From assembly GCA_963835135.1 (NCBI GenBank), contig CAWIEF010000005.1, forward strand, positions 620,001 to 684,000: a stretch of 64,000 nt of DNA. The letters are read 5' to 3'. The notes beneath the pieces are model-generated. The model saw nothing but the letters and a program-made list of their open reading frames with translations. It made no database searches and was not told the DNA's origin. Shown one piece after another: positions 1-8,518 of the stretch; positions within the stretch are counted from its first letter, which is position 1; the number at the start of each line of letters is the position of its first letter. Position numbers and translations under genes: made by a program. This DNA is from JAVVHH01 sp963835135. GTDB lineage: Bacteria > Pseudomonadota > Alphaproteobacteria > Acetobacterales > Acetobacteraceae.

Positions 1-330
1 CTGATCGGCGTCGGGCTCTGGGCGTTTTTGCACCTCGTCGCCAACGGCGATGTCGCCTCGCTGCTGTTCTTTGGCGCGCTGCTGATTGTCTGCGTCGCCG
101 GGCCGCCCTCGATCGACGCCAAGCGCCGCCGGGCTCTTGGCGCGCCCGCCTGGGACGCGTTCGCGCGCCAAACGTCCATCGTCCCGTTCGGCGCCATCGC
201 CGCCGGCCGCAACACGCTCGACGCCGGCCAGATCGGCTGGTGGCGGATCGGCCTGGGCGTGCTCGCCTACGTCCTGTTCATCGGCGGCCACAGCCATATC
301 ATCGGCGTCTCCCCCTTTCCGCACTGGTGA
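1..330 (+). CDS. NnrU-family membrane protein, 3' part (partial)
   Basis: The frame is open from the first base of the window to TGA at 328-330, so only the C-terminal ~109 residues are present and the start lies upstream. It has two clear hydrophobic segments and the HLVANGD pattern, followed by a basic IDAKRRR loop, that I associate with the C-terminal half of NnrU proteins. These are polytopic inner-membrane proteins first linked to nitrite/nitric oxide reduction genes, but they are widespread in bacteria without denitrification. No denitrification gene is visible here, so a specific role cannot be assigned. The TTG at 28 is an internal Leu codon rather than the true start. Confidence 0.7.
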   Translation: MIGVGLWAFLHLVANGDVASLLFFGALLIVCVAGPPSIDAKRRRALGAPAWDAFARQTSIVPFGAIAAGRNTLDAGQIGWWRIGLGVLAYVLFIGGHSHIIGVSPFPHW

Positions 331-390
331 TCGGTTGCCCGCCGCACCGCATCGGTGCATAGGTCGCGCCATCGATCGTCCGAGGAAAGC

Positions 391-1623
391 ATGCCCAAGA
401 TCAAGGTGAAGACCCCCGTCGTCGAGCTCGACGGCGATGAAATGACCCGCATCATCTGGGGCTTCATCAAGGACAAGCTGATCCTGCCCTACCTCGACAT
501 CGACCTCAAATACTACGATCTCGGGATCGAATACCGCGACCAGACCGACGACCAGGTCACCATCAATTCAGCCCACGCGATCCGCCAATACGGCGTCGGC
601 GTGAAGTGCGCGACCATCACGCCAGATGAGGCGCGGGTCGAGGAGTTCAAACTCAAGAAGATGTGGCGCAGCCCGAACGGCACAATTCGTAATATCCTTG
701 ATGGTACTATCTTCCGCGAGCCCATCATCTGCAGCAACGTCCCCCGTTTGGTGCCGCACTGGTCCAAGCCGATCGTCATCGGCCGCCACGCCTACGGCGA
801 CATCTATCGCGCCACCGAGACCAAGATCCCCGGCCCCGGCAAGGTCACGCTCAACTACACTCCCGCCGACGGCAGCCCGGCCATGGTGCTCGACGTGCAC
901 GACTTCAAAGGCCCCGGCGTCACCATGGGCATGCACAACACCCGCGCCTCGATCGAGGGGTTCGCCCGCGCCAGCTTCAACTACGGCCTGGCCCGCAAGT
1001 ATCCGGTTTACCTCTCCACCAAGAACACCATCCTCAAAGCCTACGACGGGATGTTCAAGGACGTGTTCCAGGAGATCTTCGACACCGAGTTCAAGACGAA
1101 ATTCGCCGACGACAAGCTGACCTACGAGCACCGCCTGATCGACGACATGGTCGCCGCCGCGCTCAAGTGGGAGGGCGGCTACGTTTGGGCTTGCAAGAAC
1201 TACGACGGCGACGTGCAGAGCGACATCGTCGCCCAGGGCTTCGGCAGCCTCGGCCTCATGACCTCCGTGCTGATGAGCCCCGACGGCAAGACCATCGAGT
1301 CCGAGGCCGCCCACGGAACCGTCACCCGCCACTACCGCGAGCACCAGAAGGGTCGCGAGACCAGCACCAACCCGATCGCCTCCATCTTCGCCTGGACGCG
1401 TGGCCTGGCCTACCGCGGCCGCTTCGATCACCAGCCGGAACTGACCCGCTTCGCCGATACGCTTGAGCGGGTCTGCATCGAGACGGTCGAGAGCGGCTTC
1501 ATGACCAAAGACCTCGCCAGCCTCATCGGCCGCGAGCAGAAATTCCTCAACACGCAGGACTTTCTCGCCAAGATCGACGAGAACCTGCAATCGGCCATGT
1601 CGCACGCCCAAGCGGCCGAATAG
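391..1623 (+). CDS. icd: NADP-dependent isocitrate dehydrogenase
   Basis: 410 aa. Catalyses oxidative decarboxylation of isocitrate to 2-oxoglutarate in the cytosolic TCA cycle. The N-terminus MPKIKVKTPVVELDGDEMTR is characteristic of the dimeric eukaryote-like (type II) NADP-IDH found in alphaproteobacteria. Also visible are the substrate-binding stretch with SPNGTIRNILDGT, the YDGD catalytic Asp region, and the AAHGTVTRH cofactor-binding motif near residue 305. The ATG at 391 is chosen because family similarity begins exactly there and GAGGAAAG lies just upstream. A longer reading from 355 adds 12 non-conserved residues. Followed by a UUCG hairpin at 1640-1655. Confidence 0.97.
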   Translation: MPKIKVKTPVVELDGDEMTRIIWGFIKDKLILPYLDIDLKYYDLGIEYRDQTDDQVTINSAHAIRQYGVGVKCATITPDEARVEEFKLKKMWRSPNGTIRNILDGTIFREPIICSNVPRLVPHWSKPIVIGRHAYGDIYRATETKIPGPGKVTLNYTPADGSPAMVLDVHDFKGPGVTMGMHNTRASIEGFARASFNYGLARKYPVYLSTKNTILKAYDGMFKDVFQEIFDTEFKTKFADDKLTYEHRLIDDMVAAALKWEGGYVWACKNYDGDVQSDIVAQGFGSLGLMTSVLMSPDGKTIESEAAHGTVTRHYREHQKGRETSTNPIASIFAWTRGLAYRGRFDHQPELTRFADTLERVCIETVESGFMTKDLASLIGREQKFLNTQDFLAKIDENLQSAMSHAQAAE

Positions 1624-1639
1624 GCGAGCATCATCCGCC

Positions 1640-1655
1640 CCGGGCTTCGGCCCGG
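1640..1655 (+). terminator. UUCG-capped hairpin after icd
   Basis: CCGGGC-TTCG-GCCCGG is a perfect 6-bp GC stem with a stable UUCG tetraloop, 17 bases past the icd stop. There is no U-run, so it may act as a 3'-end stabiliser or a weak attenuator rather than a full intrinsic terminator. Confidence 0.45.
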
Positions 1656-1687
1656 AGCTCCACCAGAAATAAACCAGGGATCAGATC

Positions 1688-2542
1688 ATGGACGGCACCG
1701 AAGGTCTCACGCGCTTCCCGCTCGCCCGCCGCGGCATGCTCATGTCGGGCCTGATCAGCGGTTTCACGCTCGCCGTGACCCCGGTGGAGGCGCAGGTCAT
1801 CCATACCGACATGACCGGGATCACCGGCAGCGAGGTCAAGATCCCGGTTTCGGACGGCGAGATGCCGGGTTATGCGGCCAAGCCGAGCGGCGCCGGTCCG
1901 TTCCCGGTCATCCTCGTCAACGAGGAGATCTTCGGCGTCCACGAGCACATCAAGGACCTCTGCCGCCGGCTCGCGAAGAGCGGCTATCTCGCGGTCGCCC
2001 CCGAGATCTACGCCCGTCAGGGCGACCTGTCGACGATGACCGACGTCGGTCAGATCGTCTCGCAAGTCGTTGCCAAGAAACCCGATACCGAGATGTTGAG
2101 TGATCTCGACGCCGCCGTCGCCTGGGCCGGCAAGAATGGCGGCGACCTGGCGCGCCTCGGCGTTACCGGCTTTTGCCGCGGCGGCCGCAACACTTGGTTC
2201 TACGACGCCCACAGCGCCCAGGTGAAGGCCGCCGTGGCCTGGTATGGACCGATCAAGGGCGCACCTTCCGACATCCAGCCCAAGACCACGATCGATATCG
2301 TGAGCGACATCCACGCGCCGCTGCTTGGCCTTTACGGCGGCCAGGATACCGGAATCGACGTCAACGACGTCGAAGCCGCGGCCGCCAAGGCCCGCGCCGC
2401 CGGCAAGACCGTCGAAATCCACGTCTATCCGGACGCCCCGCATGGCTTTAATGCGGACTACCGGCCCAGCTACAAGAAGGCCGATGCCGAGGATGGTTGG
2501 GCGCGCATGCTGGCCTGGTTCAAGAAATACGGCGTCGCCTAA
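1688..2542 (+). CDS. Dienelactone hydrolase family protein, exported
   Basis: 284 aa alpha/beta hydrolase. An N-terminal stretch with ARRG followed by a hydrophobic segment ending near VEAQ looks like a Tat/Sec signal, so a periplasmic location is likely. The DLH catalytic set is present: Glu in NEEIFG, the Cys nucleophile in GFCRGG (~residue 162), Asp in GGQD (~219) and His in PHGFN (~254). Family members hydrolyse dienelactone or other esters/lactones; the natural substrate cannot be read from the sequence, and no chlorocatechol genes are nearby. The ATG at 1688 follows an AGGGA ribosome site. A close paralogue starts 8 bases after its stop. Confidence 0.88.
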   Translation: MDGTEGLTRFPLARRGMLMSGLISGFTLAVTPVEAQVIHTDMTGITGSEVKIPVSDGEMPGYAAKPSGAGPFPVILVNEEIFGVHEHIKDLCRRLAKSGYLAVAPEIYARQGDLSTMTDVGQIVSQVVAKKPDTEMLSDLDAAVAWAGKNGGDLARLGVTGFCRGGRNTWFYDAHSAQVKAAVAWYGPIKGAPSDIQPKTTIDIVSDIHAPLLGLYGGQDTGIDVNDVEAAAAKARAAGKTVEIHVYPDAPHGFNADYRPSYKKADAEDGWARMLAWFKKYGVA

Positions 2543-2549
2543 CCTCGCC

Positions 2550-3299
2550 GTGCAACCCCGTCTGACCCGGAGGACCGCTCTCACCGCCGCCTCTCTGCTC
2601 GTCTCTCCCTGGCCGGCGTTCGCGCAATCGGCTGACGTCGAGGCCGGCGACGTGCAGATTCCGACGGATGGCGGCCTCGTCACCGGAGTCTATGCGAGAC
2701 CCGCCGGATCGGGATCGGTCCCGGTCGTCGTGGTGGCGGAGAATGGCGCTGGGCTCGACCGGGTCGTGACGGACGCGTGCCGCGGTCTGGCCAAAGAGGG
2801 TTTTCTCGCCATCGCCCCTGCCCTGTTCGCGGGCGATGTGCCCGACGGCACGCTCATTCGCCGGATCGACGGCGCGGCGGCTTGGGCGACCCAACACGGC
2901 GGCGATCTGGGCCGCCTCGGCGTCGTCGGCTTCGGACCCGGCGGCCGCCTCGCCTGGATCTACGACGCCTACAGCCCGGTCCTGAAGGCCGCCGTTGCCT
3001 GGTATGGTCCCATGCAGGGGACCGCCACGCCCGGCCGGCCGATCACCGCGCTCGACGCCGCCGCCCGCCTGCACGCGCCGCTGCTCGGCCTCTATGGCAA
3101 GGCCGACGGCACCCCACAGCGCGTGCTGCTCGACGCCGAGGCGAAGTCCAAACAGGGCGGCAAGGCGGCCGAGATCGTGGTCTACGTCGGCGCCGGCCAA
3201 AACTTCGCCGCGCCCGGGTCGGCTGGGTTCGACGAAGCGGCCACGCTCGACGGTTGGCAACGCACGGTCAAGTTTCTCCGCGCCAACGGCGTTGTCTAG
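2550..3299 (+). CDS. DLH-like paralogue lacking catalytic residues
   Basis: 249 aa from GTG at 2550. A signal-like start (TRRTAL followed by a hydrophobic stretch ending in AFAQS) precedes a domain that aligns throughout with the preceding hydrolase: shared ARLHAPLLGLYG and KAAVAWYGP stretches. The nucleophile elbow reads GFGPGG instead of GFCRGG (Cys to Gly), the His position reads AGQNF instead of PHGFN, and the activating Glu of NEEIFG is replaced in AENGAG. Only the Asp (GKAD) remains. The frame is intact, so it is probably a non-enzymatic or binding homologue rather than a pseudogene. It arose by tandem duplication (inference). Overlaps the Smr gene by 8 bases. Confidence 0.8.
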   Translation: MQPRLTRRTALTAASLLVSPWPAFAQSADVEAGDVQIPTDGGLVTGVYARPAGSGSVPVVVVAENGAGLDRVVTDACRGLAKEGFLAIAPALFAGDVPDGTLIRRIDGAAAWATQHGGDLGRLGVVGFGPGGRLAWIYDAYSPVLKAAVAWYGPMQGTATPGRPITALDAAARLHAPLLGLYGKADGTPQRVLLDAEAKSKQGGKAAEIVVYVGAGQNFAAPGSAGFDEAATLDGWQRTVKFLRANGVV

Positions 3300-3822
3300 G
3301 CTTGGCCGGCCGGCACGCGGGCTGACCGAAACCGACCGCAGGGCCTGGGCCGACTACGTCCAACGTGTGGCGCCGCTCTCCGGCGTCGCCATCCCGGCTG
3401 TCGAGCCCGTGCCTCAGCCGGGAGCGCCGCCGCCTACCCCGCCCGCGCCGCCGGTGCCGACCCAGCGGCGCAGCCTCGCCCCCCTCGAGATCGGCACTTC
3501 CCCGGGGGGCGTCGACCGCAGCACATGGGCCCGCTTCCGCGGCGGCAAGCTCGCCCCGCAGCGCACGCTGGACCTGCATGGCCGCACCGTCCAGCGCGCC
3601 CATGCCGACCTGCACGCCTTCCTTGGTGCCGCCATGGCCGAGCGTCTTCGCTGCGTTGAGATCATCACCGGGCGGGGCAGCGGCGAGACCGGCGGCGTGC
3701 TCCGGCGCGAGGTCCCGCTCTGGCTCAATGACCCGGCGCTGCGCCCCATTATCCTCGCCGCCTCGCACCCCCACCCGGCCAACCAGGGCGCCATCCGCGT
3801 CCTGCTCCGCCGCGTCCGATGA
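3292..3822 (+). CDS. Smr/MutS2 C-terminal domain protein
   Basis: About 176 aa. A basic N-terminus rich in DRRAW, a Pro/Ala-rich linker (residues ~40-60), then a complete Smr domain with LDLHGRT (~92-98), the GRG motif in ITGRGSG, and a C-terminal basic IRVLLRRVR. Smr domains are stand-alone nucleic-acid endonucleases or nicking enzymes. The start is uncertain: TTG at 3292 overlaps the previous stop and gives the basic N-terminus usual for alphaproteobacterial Smr proteins. Its stop overlaps the XRE start in ATGA, so the two are translationally coupled. Smr next to an XRE protein is a common alphaproteobacterial arrangement. Confidence 0.85.
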   Translation: MSRLGRPARGLTETDRRAWADYVQRVAPLSGVAIPAVEPVPQPGAPPPTPPAPPVPTQRRSLAPLEIGTSPGGVDRSTWARFRGGKLAPQRTLDLHGRTVQRAHADLHAFLGAAMAERLRCVEIITGRGSGETGGVLRREVPLWLNDPALRPIILAASHPHPANQGAIRVLLRRVR

Positions 3823-4172
3823 CCCCGTTCGGAGCCCGCCTCCGCGCGTTGCGCGAGCAGCGCGGCATGACGTTGACCGACCTCGCCGCCCGCCTGCAGG
3901 TCTCCCCGGCCTACCTCTCCGCGCTCGAACATGGCCGCCGCGGCGCGCCGGGCTCCGGCCTTGTGCAGCAGGTCTGCGGCATCTTCGGCCTGATCTGGGA
4001 CGACGCCGACGAGCTCGGTCGCCTCGCCCGCCTCTCGCACCCGCGCGTCACCGTCGACACGGCCGGGCTCTCCCCGGCCCAGACCGCGCTCGCCAACCGC
4101 CTCGCCCAAACCATCCACCGCCTCGCCCCAGAGACGGTCGCGGCGATGAATGCTTTGCTCGATGGAGCTTAG
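3819..4172 (+). CDS. XRE-family helix-turn-helix regulator
   Basis: 117 aa. Residues ~5-65 form a Cro/CI-type HTH: LRALREQRGMTLTDLA, then SPAYLSALEHGRR as the recognition helix, as in small SinR/ClgR-like regulators. The C-terminal half (SPAQTALANRLAQTIHRL) is helical and probably mediates dimerisation. The start codon overlaps the Smr stop (ATGA). Target genes cannot be inferred. Confidence 0.9.
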   Translation: MTPFGARLRALREQRGMTLTDLAARLQVSPAYLSALEHGRRGAPGSGLVQQVCGIFGLIWDDADELGRLARLSHPRVTVDTAGLSPAQTALANRLAQTIHRLAPETVAAMNALLDGA

Positions 4173-4190
4173 AGGGGGATCGGTCGAGGT

Positions 4191-4286
4191 TCGTCGTTGC
4201 GAGCCGCAAACTGCGCGGCAGTCCATCGGCATGGGCCGCCGATGCCGCTCTGGAATGCCGCGTCGCTACGCTCCTCGCAATGACGA
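4191..4286. repeat. Dispersed palindromic (REP/MITE-like) element
   Basis: The ~96-bp intergenic block between two convergent genes has ends that are imperfect inverted repeats: TCGTCGTTGCGAG at 4191-4203 and CTCGCAATGACGA at 4274-4286 (12 of 13 complementary). Nested inside is CATCGGC/GCCGATG (4224-4230, 4238-4244). The GCTCCTCGCAATGACG core resembles a dispersed palindromic element I know from many proteobacterial genomes. No other copy is seen in this window. It may also serve as a transcription stop for the convergent genes. Confidence 0.6.
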
Positions 4287-4299
4287 CGCGCGAAGGCTC

Positions 4300-5265
4300 T
4301 TAGGACCGACCGACCTTCGCCTCGATCCGGTCCCAGATCGCCACGCTCAGATCGATGCCGTCGAACCGGGCGATCTCCTGCAGCCCGGTCGGCGAGGTCA
4401 CGTTGATCTCGGTCAGGTAGTCCCCGATCACGTCGATCCCCACGAAGATCAGCCCGTTCTCGCGCAACATCGGCCCGATCGCCGCGCAGATCTCGCGGTC
4501 CCGCGCCGTTAGGGGCGAACGCTCCGGACGGCCGCCGACATGCATGTTGCTGCGCGCCTCGCCCGCCGCCGGCACCCGGTTGACCGCGCCCAGCGGCTCG
4601 CCGTCGATTAGGATGATTCGCTTGTCCCCCTTGCGAACCGCCTTCTCGTAACGCTGGATCATCAGCGGCTCGCGCGACCGCGCCCAGTGCATCTCGAGCA
4701 GGCTCGCCAGATTCTCGTCGTCTTCGCGGATGCGGAACACGCCCGCCCCGCCATTGCCGAACAGCGGCTTGACGATGATGTCGCGGTGCTCGGCCCGGAA
4801 CGCGCGCACCGCCTCCGGGTCCCAGGTGATCAGCGTCGGCGGCATCAACTGCGGGAAGTGCGTCACCAGCAGCTTCTCCGGCGCGTCGCGCACCTGCTTC
4901 GGGTCGTTGACCACCAGCGTCTTGGGGTGGATGTGCTCGAGCATGTGCGTGGCCGTGATGTAGGCCATGTCGAACGGCGGATCCTGCCGCATCAGAACCG
5001 TGTCCATCGTGCCGAGGTCGAGCATCTCCGGCGCGCCGAACTTGTAATGGTCGCCTGCCACGCGCTGCACCGTCACCGGTCGCGCCCGGGCCATCAGCCG
5101 GCCCGTGCGCGACTCGCCCTTCCCCTCGTGCAGCGACATGTGCTTGACGTCGTAGTGCCAGAGCTTGTGCCCCCGCCGCTGCGCCTCGAGCATCAGCGCG
5201 AACGTACTGTCCCCGTCGATACTGACCGTCTCGATCGGGTCCATCTGGACGGCGACTTTCAGCAT
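4300..5265 (-). CDS. gshB: Glutathione synthetase
   Basis: 321 aa ATP-grasp ligase joining gamma-glutamylcysteine and glycine. Visible: MLKVAVQMDPIETV N-terminus, MRQDPPFDMAYITATH in the N-terminal substrate domain, VKPLFGNGGAGVFRI (ATP-grasp glycine loop), and the C-terminal GIDVIGDYLTEINVTSPTG, the metal/substrate-binding end. The ATG at 5265 is preferred because family similarity begins there; an upstream in-frame Met at 5289 adds 8 residues. It overlaps the upstream acetyltransferase by 7 bases and ends a likely four-gene operon (sugar kinase, flavoprotein, acetyltransferase, gshB). Confidence 0.96.
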   Translation of the reverse strand: MLKVAVQMDPIETVSIDGDSTFALMLEAQRRGHKLWHYDVKHMSLHEGKGESRTGRLMARARPVTVQRVAGDHYKFGAPEMLDLGTMDTVLMRQDPPFDMAYITATHMLEHIHPKTLVVNDPKQVRDAPEKLLVTHFPQLMPPTLITWDPEAVRAFRAEHRDIIVKPLFGNGGAGVFRIREDDENLASLLEMHWARSREPLMIQRYEKAVRKGDKRIILIDGEPLGAVNRVPAAGEARSNMHVGGRPERSPLTARDREICAAIGPMLRENGLIFVGIDVIGDYLTEINVTSPTGLQEIARFDGIDLSVAIWDRIEAKVGRS

Positions 5266-5903
5266 GACAACTCCCGATATTTGGCACAAAACTCTTCAGC
5301 CTCGAGCGCGCGGAAATCGCCCATCGCGGTCCTGAGGCGCTCGTGCGGCCAGTCCCACCAGGCGATCGCCAGCAGCGCGTCGCAGACCGCGTCGCTGAAC
5401 CGCATCCGCAGCACCCGGCCCGGATTGCCGACCACGATCGCGAACGGCGGCACGTCCTTCGTCACGATCGACCCGGCCCCGACCGCCGCCCCGCTGCCGA
5501 TCGTCACGCCGGGCAACACCACCGCGCCGTGCCCGATCCAAACATCGTTGCCGAAATTCACCGGCGTCGACCGCCGCCATTCGAAGAACGCCGTATCGTC
5601 GTTGCCGAGCCCGTAAGCACTGCTGCGATACCCGACATGGCTCATCATCACGCGCTGCAGCGGATGGTTGCCCGGGTTGATCCGCGTCTGCGCCGCGATG
5701 GAACAGAACTTGCCGATCGTCGTGTAGATGATGTCGCTGTCGTTGACGACGTAGGAGTAGTCGCCGAACGCGCTCTCGGCGACCTTCGTCCGCGCGCCCA
5801 CCTCGCAGAACCGCCCGAACGTCGTCGCCCGCACCGACGCGGTACGGTGGATGTCCGGCTCGGCGCCCAACGCCTTGGCCGCGGTCTCCGGATCGTTGGC
5901 CAT
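5259..5903 (-). CDS. Hexapeptide-repeat acetyltransferase (phosphonate-type)
   Basis: 214 aa left-handed beta-helix acyltransferase of the xenobiotic acetyltransferase/DapH class. Key stretches are SYVVNDSDIIYTTIGKFCSI, RINPGNHP, FGNDVWIGHGAVVLPGVTIG and VVGNPGRVLRMRF. These match the hexapeptide transferase family found in phosphonate-utilisation loci, including its C-terminal WWDWPHERL. No phn gene is nearby, so the substrate here is open. Start at ATG 5903; a longer upstream reading lies inside the flavoprotein gene. It sits 17 bases downstream of that gene and overlaps gshB by 7 bases. Confidence 0.85.
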   Translation of the reverse strand: MANDPETAAKALGAEPDIHRTASVRATTFGRFCEVGARTKVAESAFGDYSYVVNDSDIIYTTIGKFCSIAAQTRINPGNHPLQRVMMSHVGYRSSAYGLGNDDTAFFEWRRSTPVNFGNDVWIGHGAVVLPGVTIGSGAAVGAGSIVTKDVPPFAIVVGNPGRVLRMRFSDAVCDALLAIAWWDWPHERLRTAMGDFRALEAEEFCAKYRELSC

Positions 5904-5920
5904 CGTCGCGGTCCCTGGAC

Positions 5921-7300
5921 TCAGTTCAGGAACATCTTGCCCGGGTTCATGATCCCGCGCGGGTCGAGCGCCGTCTTGATCTGCCGCATCACCGCCAGCG
6001 TCTCCAGCCCATGCTCCTGCTCGAGGAACTCGCGCTTGCCGATGCCCACGCCATGCTCGCCCGAGCACGAGCCGCCCAGCGCCAGCGCCCGGCCCACGAT
6101 CTTGCGGTCCAGCGCGAAGCCCTCCTCGATCCCGGCCGGCGTGTCCGGCACCAGGATCACGGTGTGGAAGTTGCCGTCGCCCACATGCCCGACGATCGGC
6201 GCCGACAAGCCCGACGCGACGATGTCTTCTTTCGCACCAACCACCAGCTCCGGCAGCCGCGAGATCGGCACCACCGCATCCGTCGTGATCCCTTTCCAGC
6301 CCGGCTTGGACGCCAGCGCCGCCCAGTAGCCGTCATGCCGCGCCTTCCACAGCTTGTTGCGCGCGGCGCTGTCCGTCGCCCACTGGAAGCCGCTCGCCCC
6401 GAACCCGGCCGTGATCTCCTCCGTCATTGCCGCCTGCTCGGCCACCCCCGCCGCCGAGCCGTGGAATTCCAGCAGCAGGGTCGGCACCGCCGCGTAGCCC
6501 TCGAGCTTCGAGTAGGCGATCGAGGCCGCCATCTGCACCTCGTCCAGCAGCTCGATCCGCGCGATCGGGATGCCCGCCTGCAACACGGCGATCACCGACT
6601 CCACCGCCGCTTCGAGGCTGGGGAACTGGCAGATCGCCGCACTCATCGCCTCGGGGATCCCGTGCAGCCGAAGCTGGATCTCGGTGATGATCCCGAGCGT
6701 CCCCTCCGAGCCGATCATCAGGTGCGTCAGATCATACCCCGTCGCCGATTTGCGCACCCGCCCGCCAGTCTTGATGAGCCGCCCATCCGGCAGCGCCACT
6801 TGCAGGCCCAATACATTCTCGCGGATCGTCCCGTAGCGCACCGCCGCCGTCCCGCTCGCCCGGGTCGCGCACATGCCTCCGATGGTGCACTCGCTCCCGG
6901 GGTCGACCGGGAAGAACAAGCCCTGATCCCGGAGATGCTCGTTCAAGTGCTGTCGGGTCACGCCGGCCTCGATCCGACAATCCATGTCGCCCGGGTTCAC
7001 GTCGATGACTCGCGTCATCCGCGAGAGGTCGACGCTGATCCCGCCGCGCACCGGCGTGACATGTCCTTCGAGCGATGTCCCGGCGCCGAACGGCACGACC
7101 GGGACCCCATGCTGGTAGCAGAGCTGCAGCAACTGCGCCGCTTCCTCGCTCCGCTCGATGAACGCCACAGCGTCCGGCATCACGCGCGGCTGGTAGTCCT
7201 CGCCATGGCTATGCTGCTCGCGCAGCGCCGTATTGTCGGTCAGCCGATCGCCAAGGAAGGCGCGAGCAGACGCAATGACGGCATCGACAGGGTTCGGCAT
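5921..7300 (-). CDS. FAD-linked D-lactate/2-hydroxyacid dehydrogenase
   Basis: 459 aa flavoprotein of the D-lactate dehydrogenase (cytochrome) / glycolate oxidase GlcD class. The PCMH-type FAD domain is residues ~35-215 (VPFGAGTSLEGHV, DPGSECTIGGMCAT, GTIRENVLGL, GSEGTLGIITE). The C-terminal FAD-oxidase domain has GHVGDGNFH, the GEHGVGIGKREFL motif and the final LDPRGIMNPGKMF. It oxidises a 2-hydroxyacid and passes electrons to cytochrome c or quinone. The closest match is the LDHD type. No GlcE/GlcF partners are adjacent. It is separate from the lutABC lactate operon at 25-28 kb. 38 bases downstream of the kinase gene. Confidence 0.88.
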   Translation of the reverse strand: MPNPVDAVIASARAFLGDRLTDNTALREQHSHGEDYQPRVMPDAVAFIERSEEAAQLLQLCYQHGVPVVPFGAGTSLEGHVTPVRGGISVDLSRMTRVIDVNPGDMDCRIEAGVTRQHLNEHLRDQGLFFPVDPGSECTIGGMCATRASGTAAVRYGTIRENVLGLQVALPDGRLIKTGGRVRKSATGYDLTHLMIGSEGTLGIITEIQLRLHGIPEAMSAAICQFPSLEAAVESVIAVLQAGIPIARIELLDEVQMAASIAYSKLEGYAAVPTLLLEFHGSAAGVAEQAAMTEEITAGFGASGFQWATDSAARNKLWKARHDGYWAALASKPGWKGITTDAVVPISRLPELVVGAKEDIVASGLSAPIVGHVGDGNFHTVILVPDTPAGIEEGFALDRKIVGRALALGGSCSGEHGVGIGKREFLEQEHGLETLAVMRQIKTALDPRGIMNPGKMFLN

Positions 7301-7338
7301 GGCCTCGCTCTAGTGCCGAGCCTCGTATCTGTCGAGGC

Positions 7339-8430
7339 TTAGAAGATCTTCCACCCCTCCGTGCCGTGCCGGGTCATATGGCAGGTCATCACCCGGCCGT
7401 TCTCTTTCTCGAGCGCGCGCACCACGTTCACGCGCCGGGCCGGGTCGACGAGGAAGGTCATGAACCCGCCGCCGCCCGCGCCGGAGATCTTGCCCGCCAG
7501 CGCGCCCGCCGCCATCGCCGCCTCGTAGACGTGGTCGATGCTGTCGTTGCTGATGCCCACGGCAAGCTGCTTCTTGGCGATCCAGGACTTTCGCATGAAC
7601 GACGCGAAGCGCGGCAGGTCGCCCTTCAGCAGGCACTCCTTCATCCCGATCGCATCGATCTTCAGCTCGTGCATCGCTGCCAGCGCCTTGCCCTGCTTGT
7701 CCGCCAGGTTGGCCGTCTGCTTCTCGATGATCGCCGCCGAGGACCGCGACACGCCGCTGTTGAACAGCACCAGCGATGTCTCGAGCTCCGACATGATCCA
7801 GTTCTTCACCCGCAGCGGGTTCACGATCACGCGGTCGTCTTTGTAGAACTCGATGAAGTTTACCCCGCCGAAGCTGGCGGCATACTGATCCTGCCGTCCG
7901 CCGGCCAGTTTGGCGTCGCCCCGCTCGATTTCGAAGGCGAGATGCGCGATCTCGTACTCGCCCAGCGGCAAGCCCAGCCATTCGACGAAGCACTTGACCA
8001 GCGACACCACCACCGTCGACGACGTGCCCAACCCGGAACCCGGCGGCGCGTCGCAGAACGTCGTGATCCGGCACGACAGCGGCCGGCCGCCATTGAATTG
8101 CTGCACGATCCGGCGATACACCGCCTTATGCAGGATCAGCGGGTCCGCCACCTCCATGATGTCGTCCACCGACGCCTCGACCACCTGATCGATGTCCGCG
8201 GCCGTCATCACCACGCGATCATCGTCGGTCGGCTCGATGACCGTATAGGCATACATGTCGATCGTGACGTTCAAGACCGCGCCGCCATGCTCGTCGCAAT
8301 AGGGCGACACGTCGGTGCCGCCGCCGGCCAGCCCGAGGCGCAGCGGCGCCCTGGCGCGGACAAATGCGACGCGGCCTGGATCCATGAAAGCGTTCGGTAA
8401 GCCTGGCGGGGCAGAGACCTTGTCCAGCAT
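7339..8430 (-). CDS. GHMP sugar kinase, HddA-like
   Basis: 363 aa. N-terminal ARAPLRLGLAGGGTDVSPY, the GHMP ATP loop PPGSGLGTSSTVVV (~residue 125-138), then the C-terminal SGAGGGGFMTF glycine-rich motif. This pattern matches D-glycero-alpha-D-manno-heptose-7-phosphate kinase (HddA) and related heptose or fucose kinases, which feed activated heptose into surface polysaccharide. No other heptose genes are adjacent, so substrate is inferred from family only. ATG at 8430 is used; GTG at 8433 is directly upstream. Divergent from birA with an 88-base gap. Confidence 0.85.
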   Translation of the reverse strand: MLDKVSAPPGLPNAFMDPGRVAFVRARAPLRLGLAGGGTDVSPYCDEHGGAVLNVTIDMYAYTVIEPTDDDRVVMTAADIDQVVEASVDDIMEVADPLILHKAVYRRIVQQFNGGRPLSCRITTFCDAPPGSGLGTSSTVVVSLVKCFVEWLGLPLGEYEIAHLAFEIERGDAKLAGGRQDQYAASFGGVNFIEFYKDDRVIVNPLRVKNWIMSELETSLVLFNSGVSRSSAAIIEKQTANLADKQGKALAAMHELKIDAIGMKECLLKGDLPRFASFMRKSWIAKKQLAVGISNDSIDHVYEAAMAAGALAGKISGAGGGGFMTFLVDPARRVNVVRALEKENGRVMTCHMTRHGTEGWKIF

Positions 8431-8518
8431 CACGGTCTAATCCTCGTCTGTCGCCCTCCGCGGATGGAGAGCCATTCACCGGCGGCGTTATGCCAGACAT
8501 CTCTAAAAAGATCACTAC

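Noticed and set aside
568..1611. Long open frame antisense to icd (347 codons)
   Set aside because: Mirror-frame effect of GC-rich coding DNA; no recognisable domain, and icd is certain on the other strand. The same reasoning removes the long antisense frames over the antiporter, lutB, nadE, the HpcH/HpaI-UxaA genes and the glycan genes.
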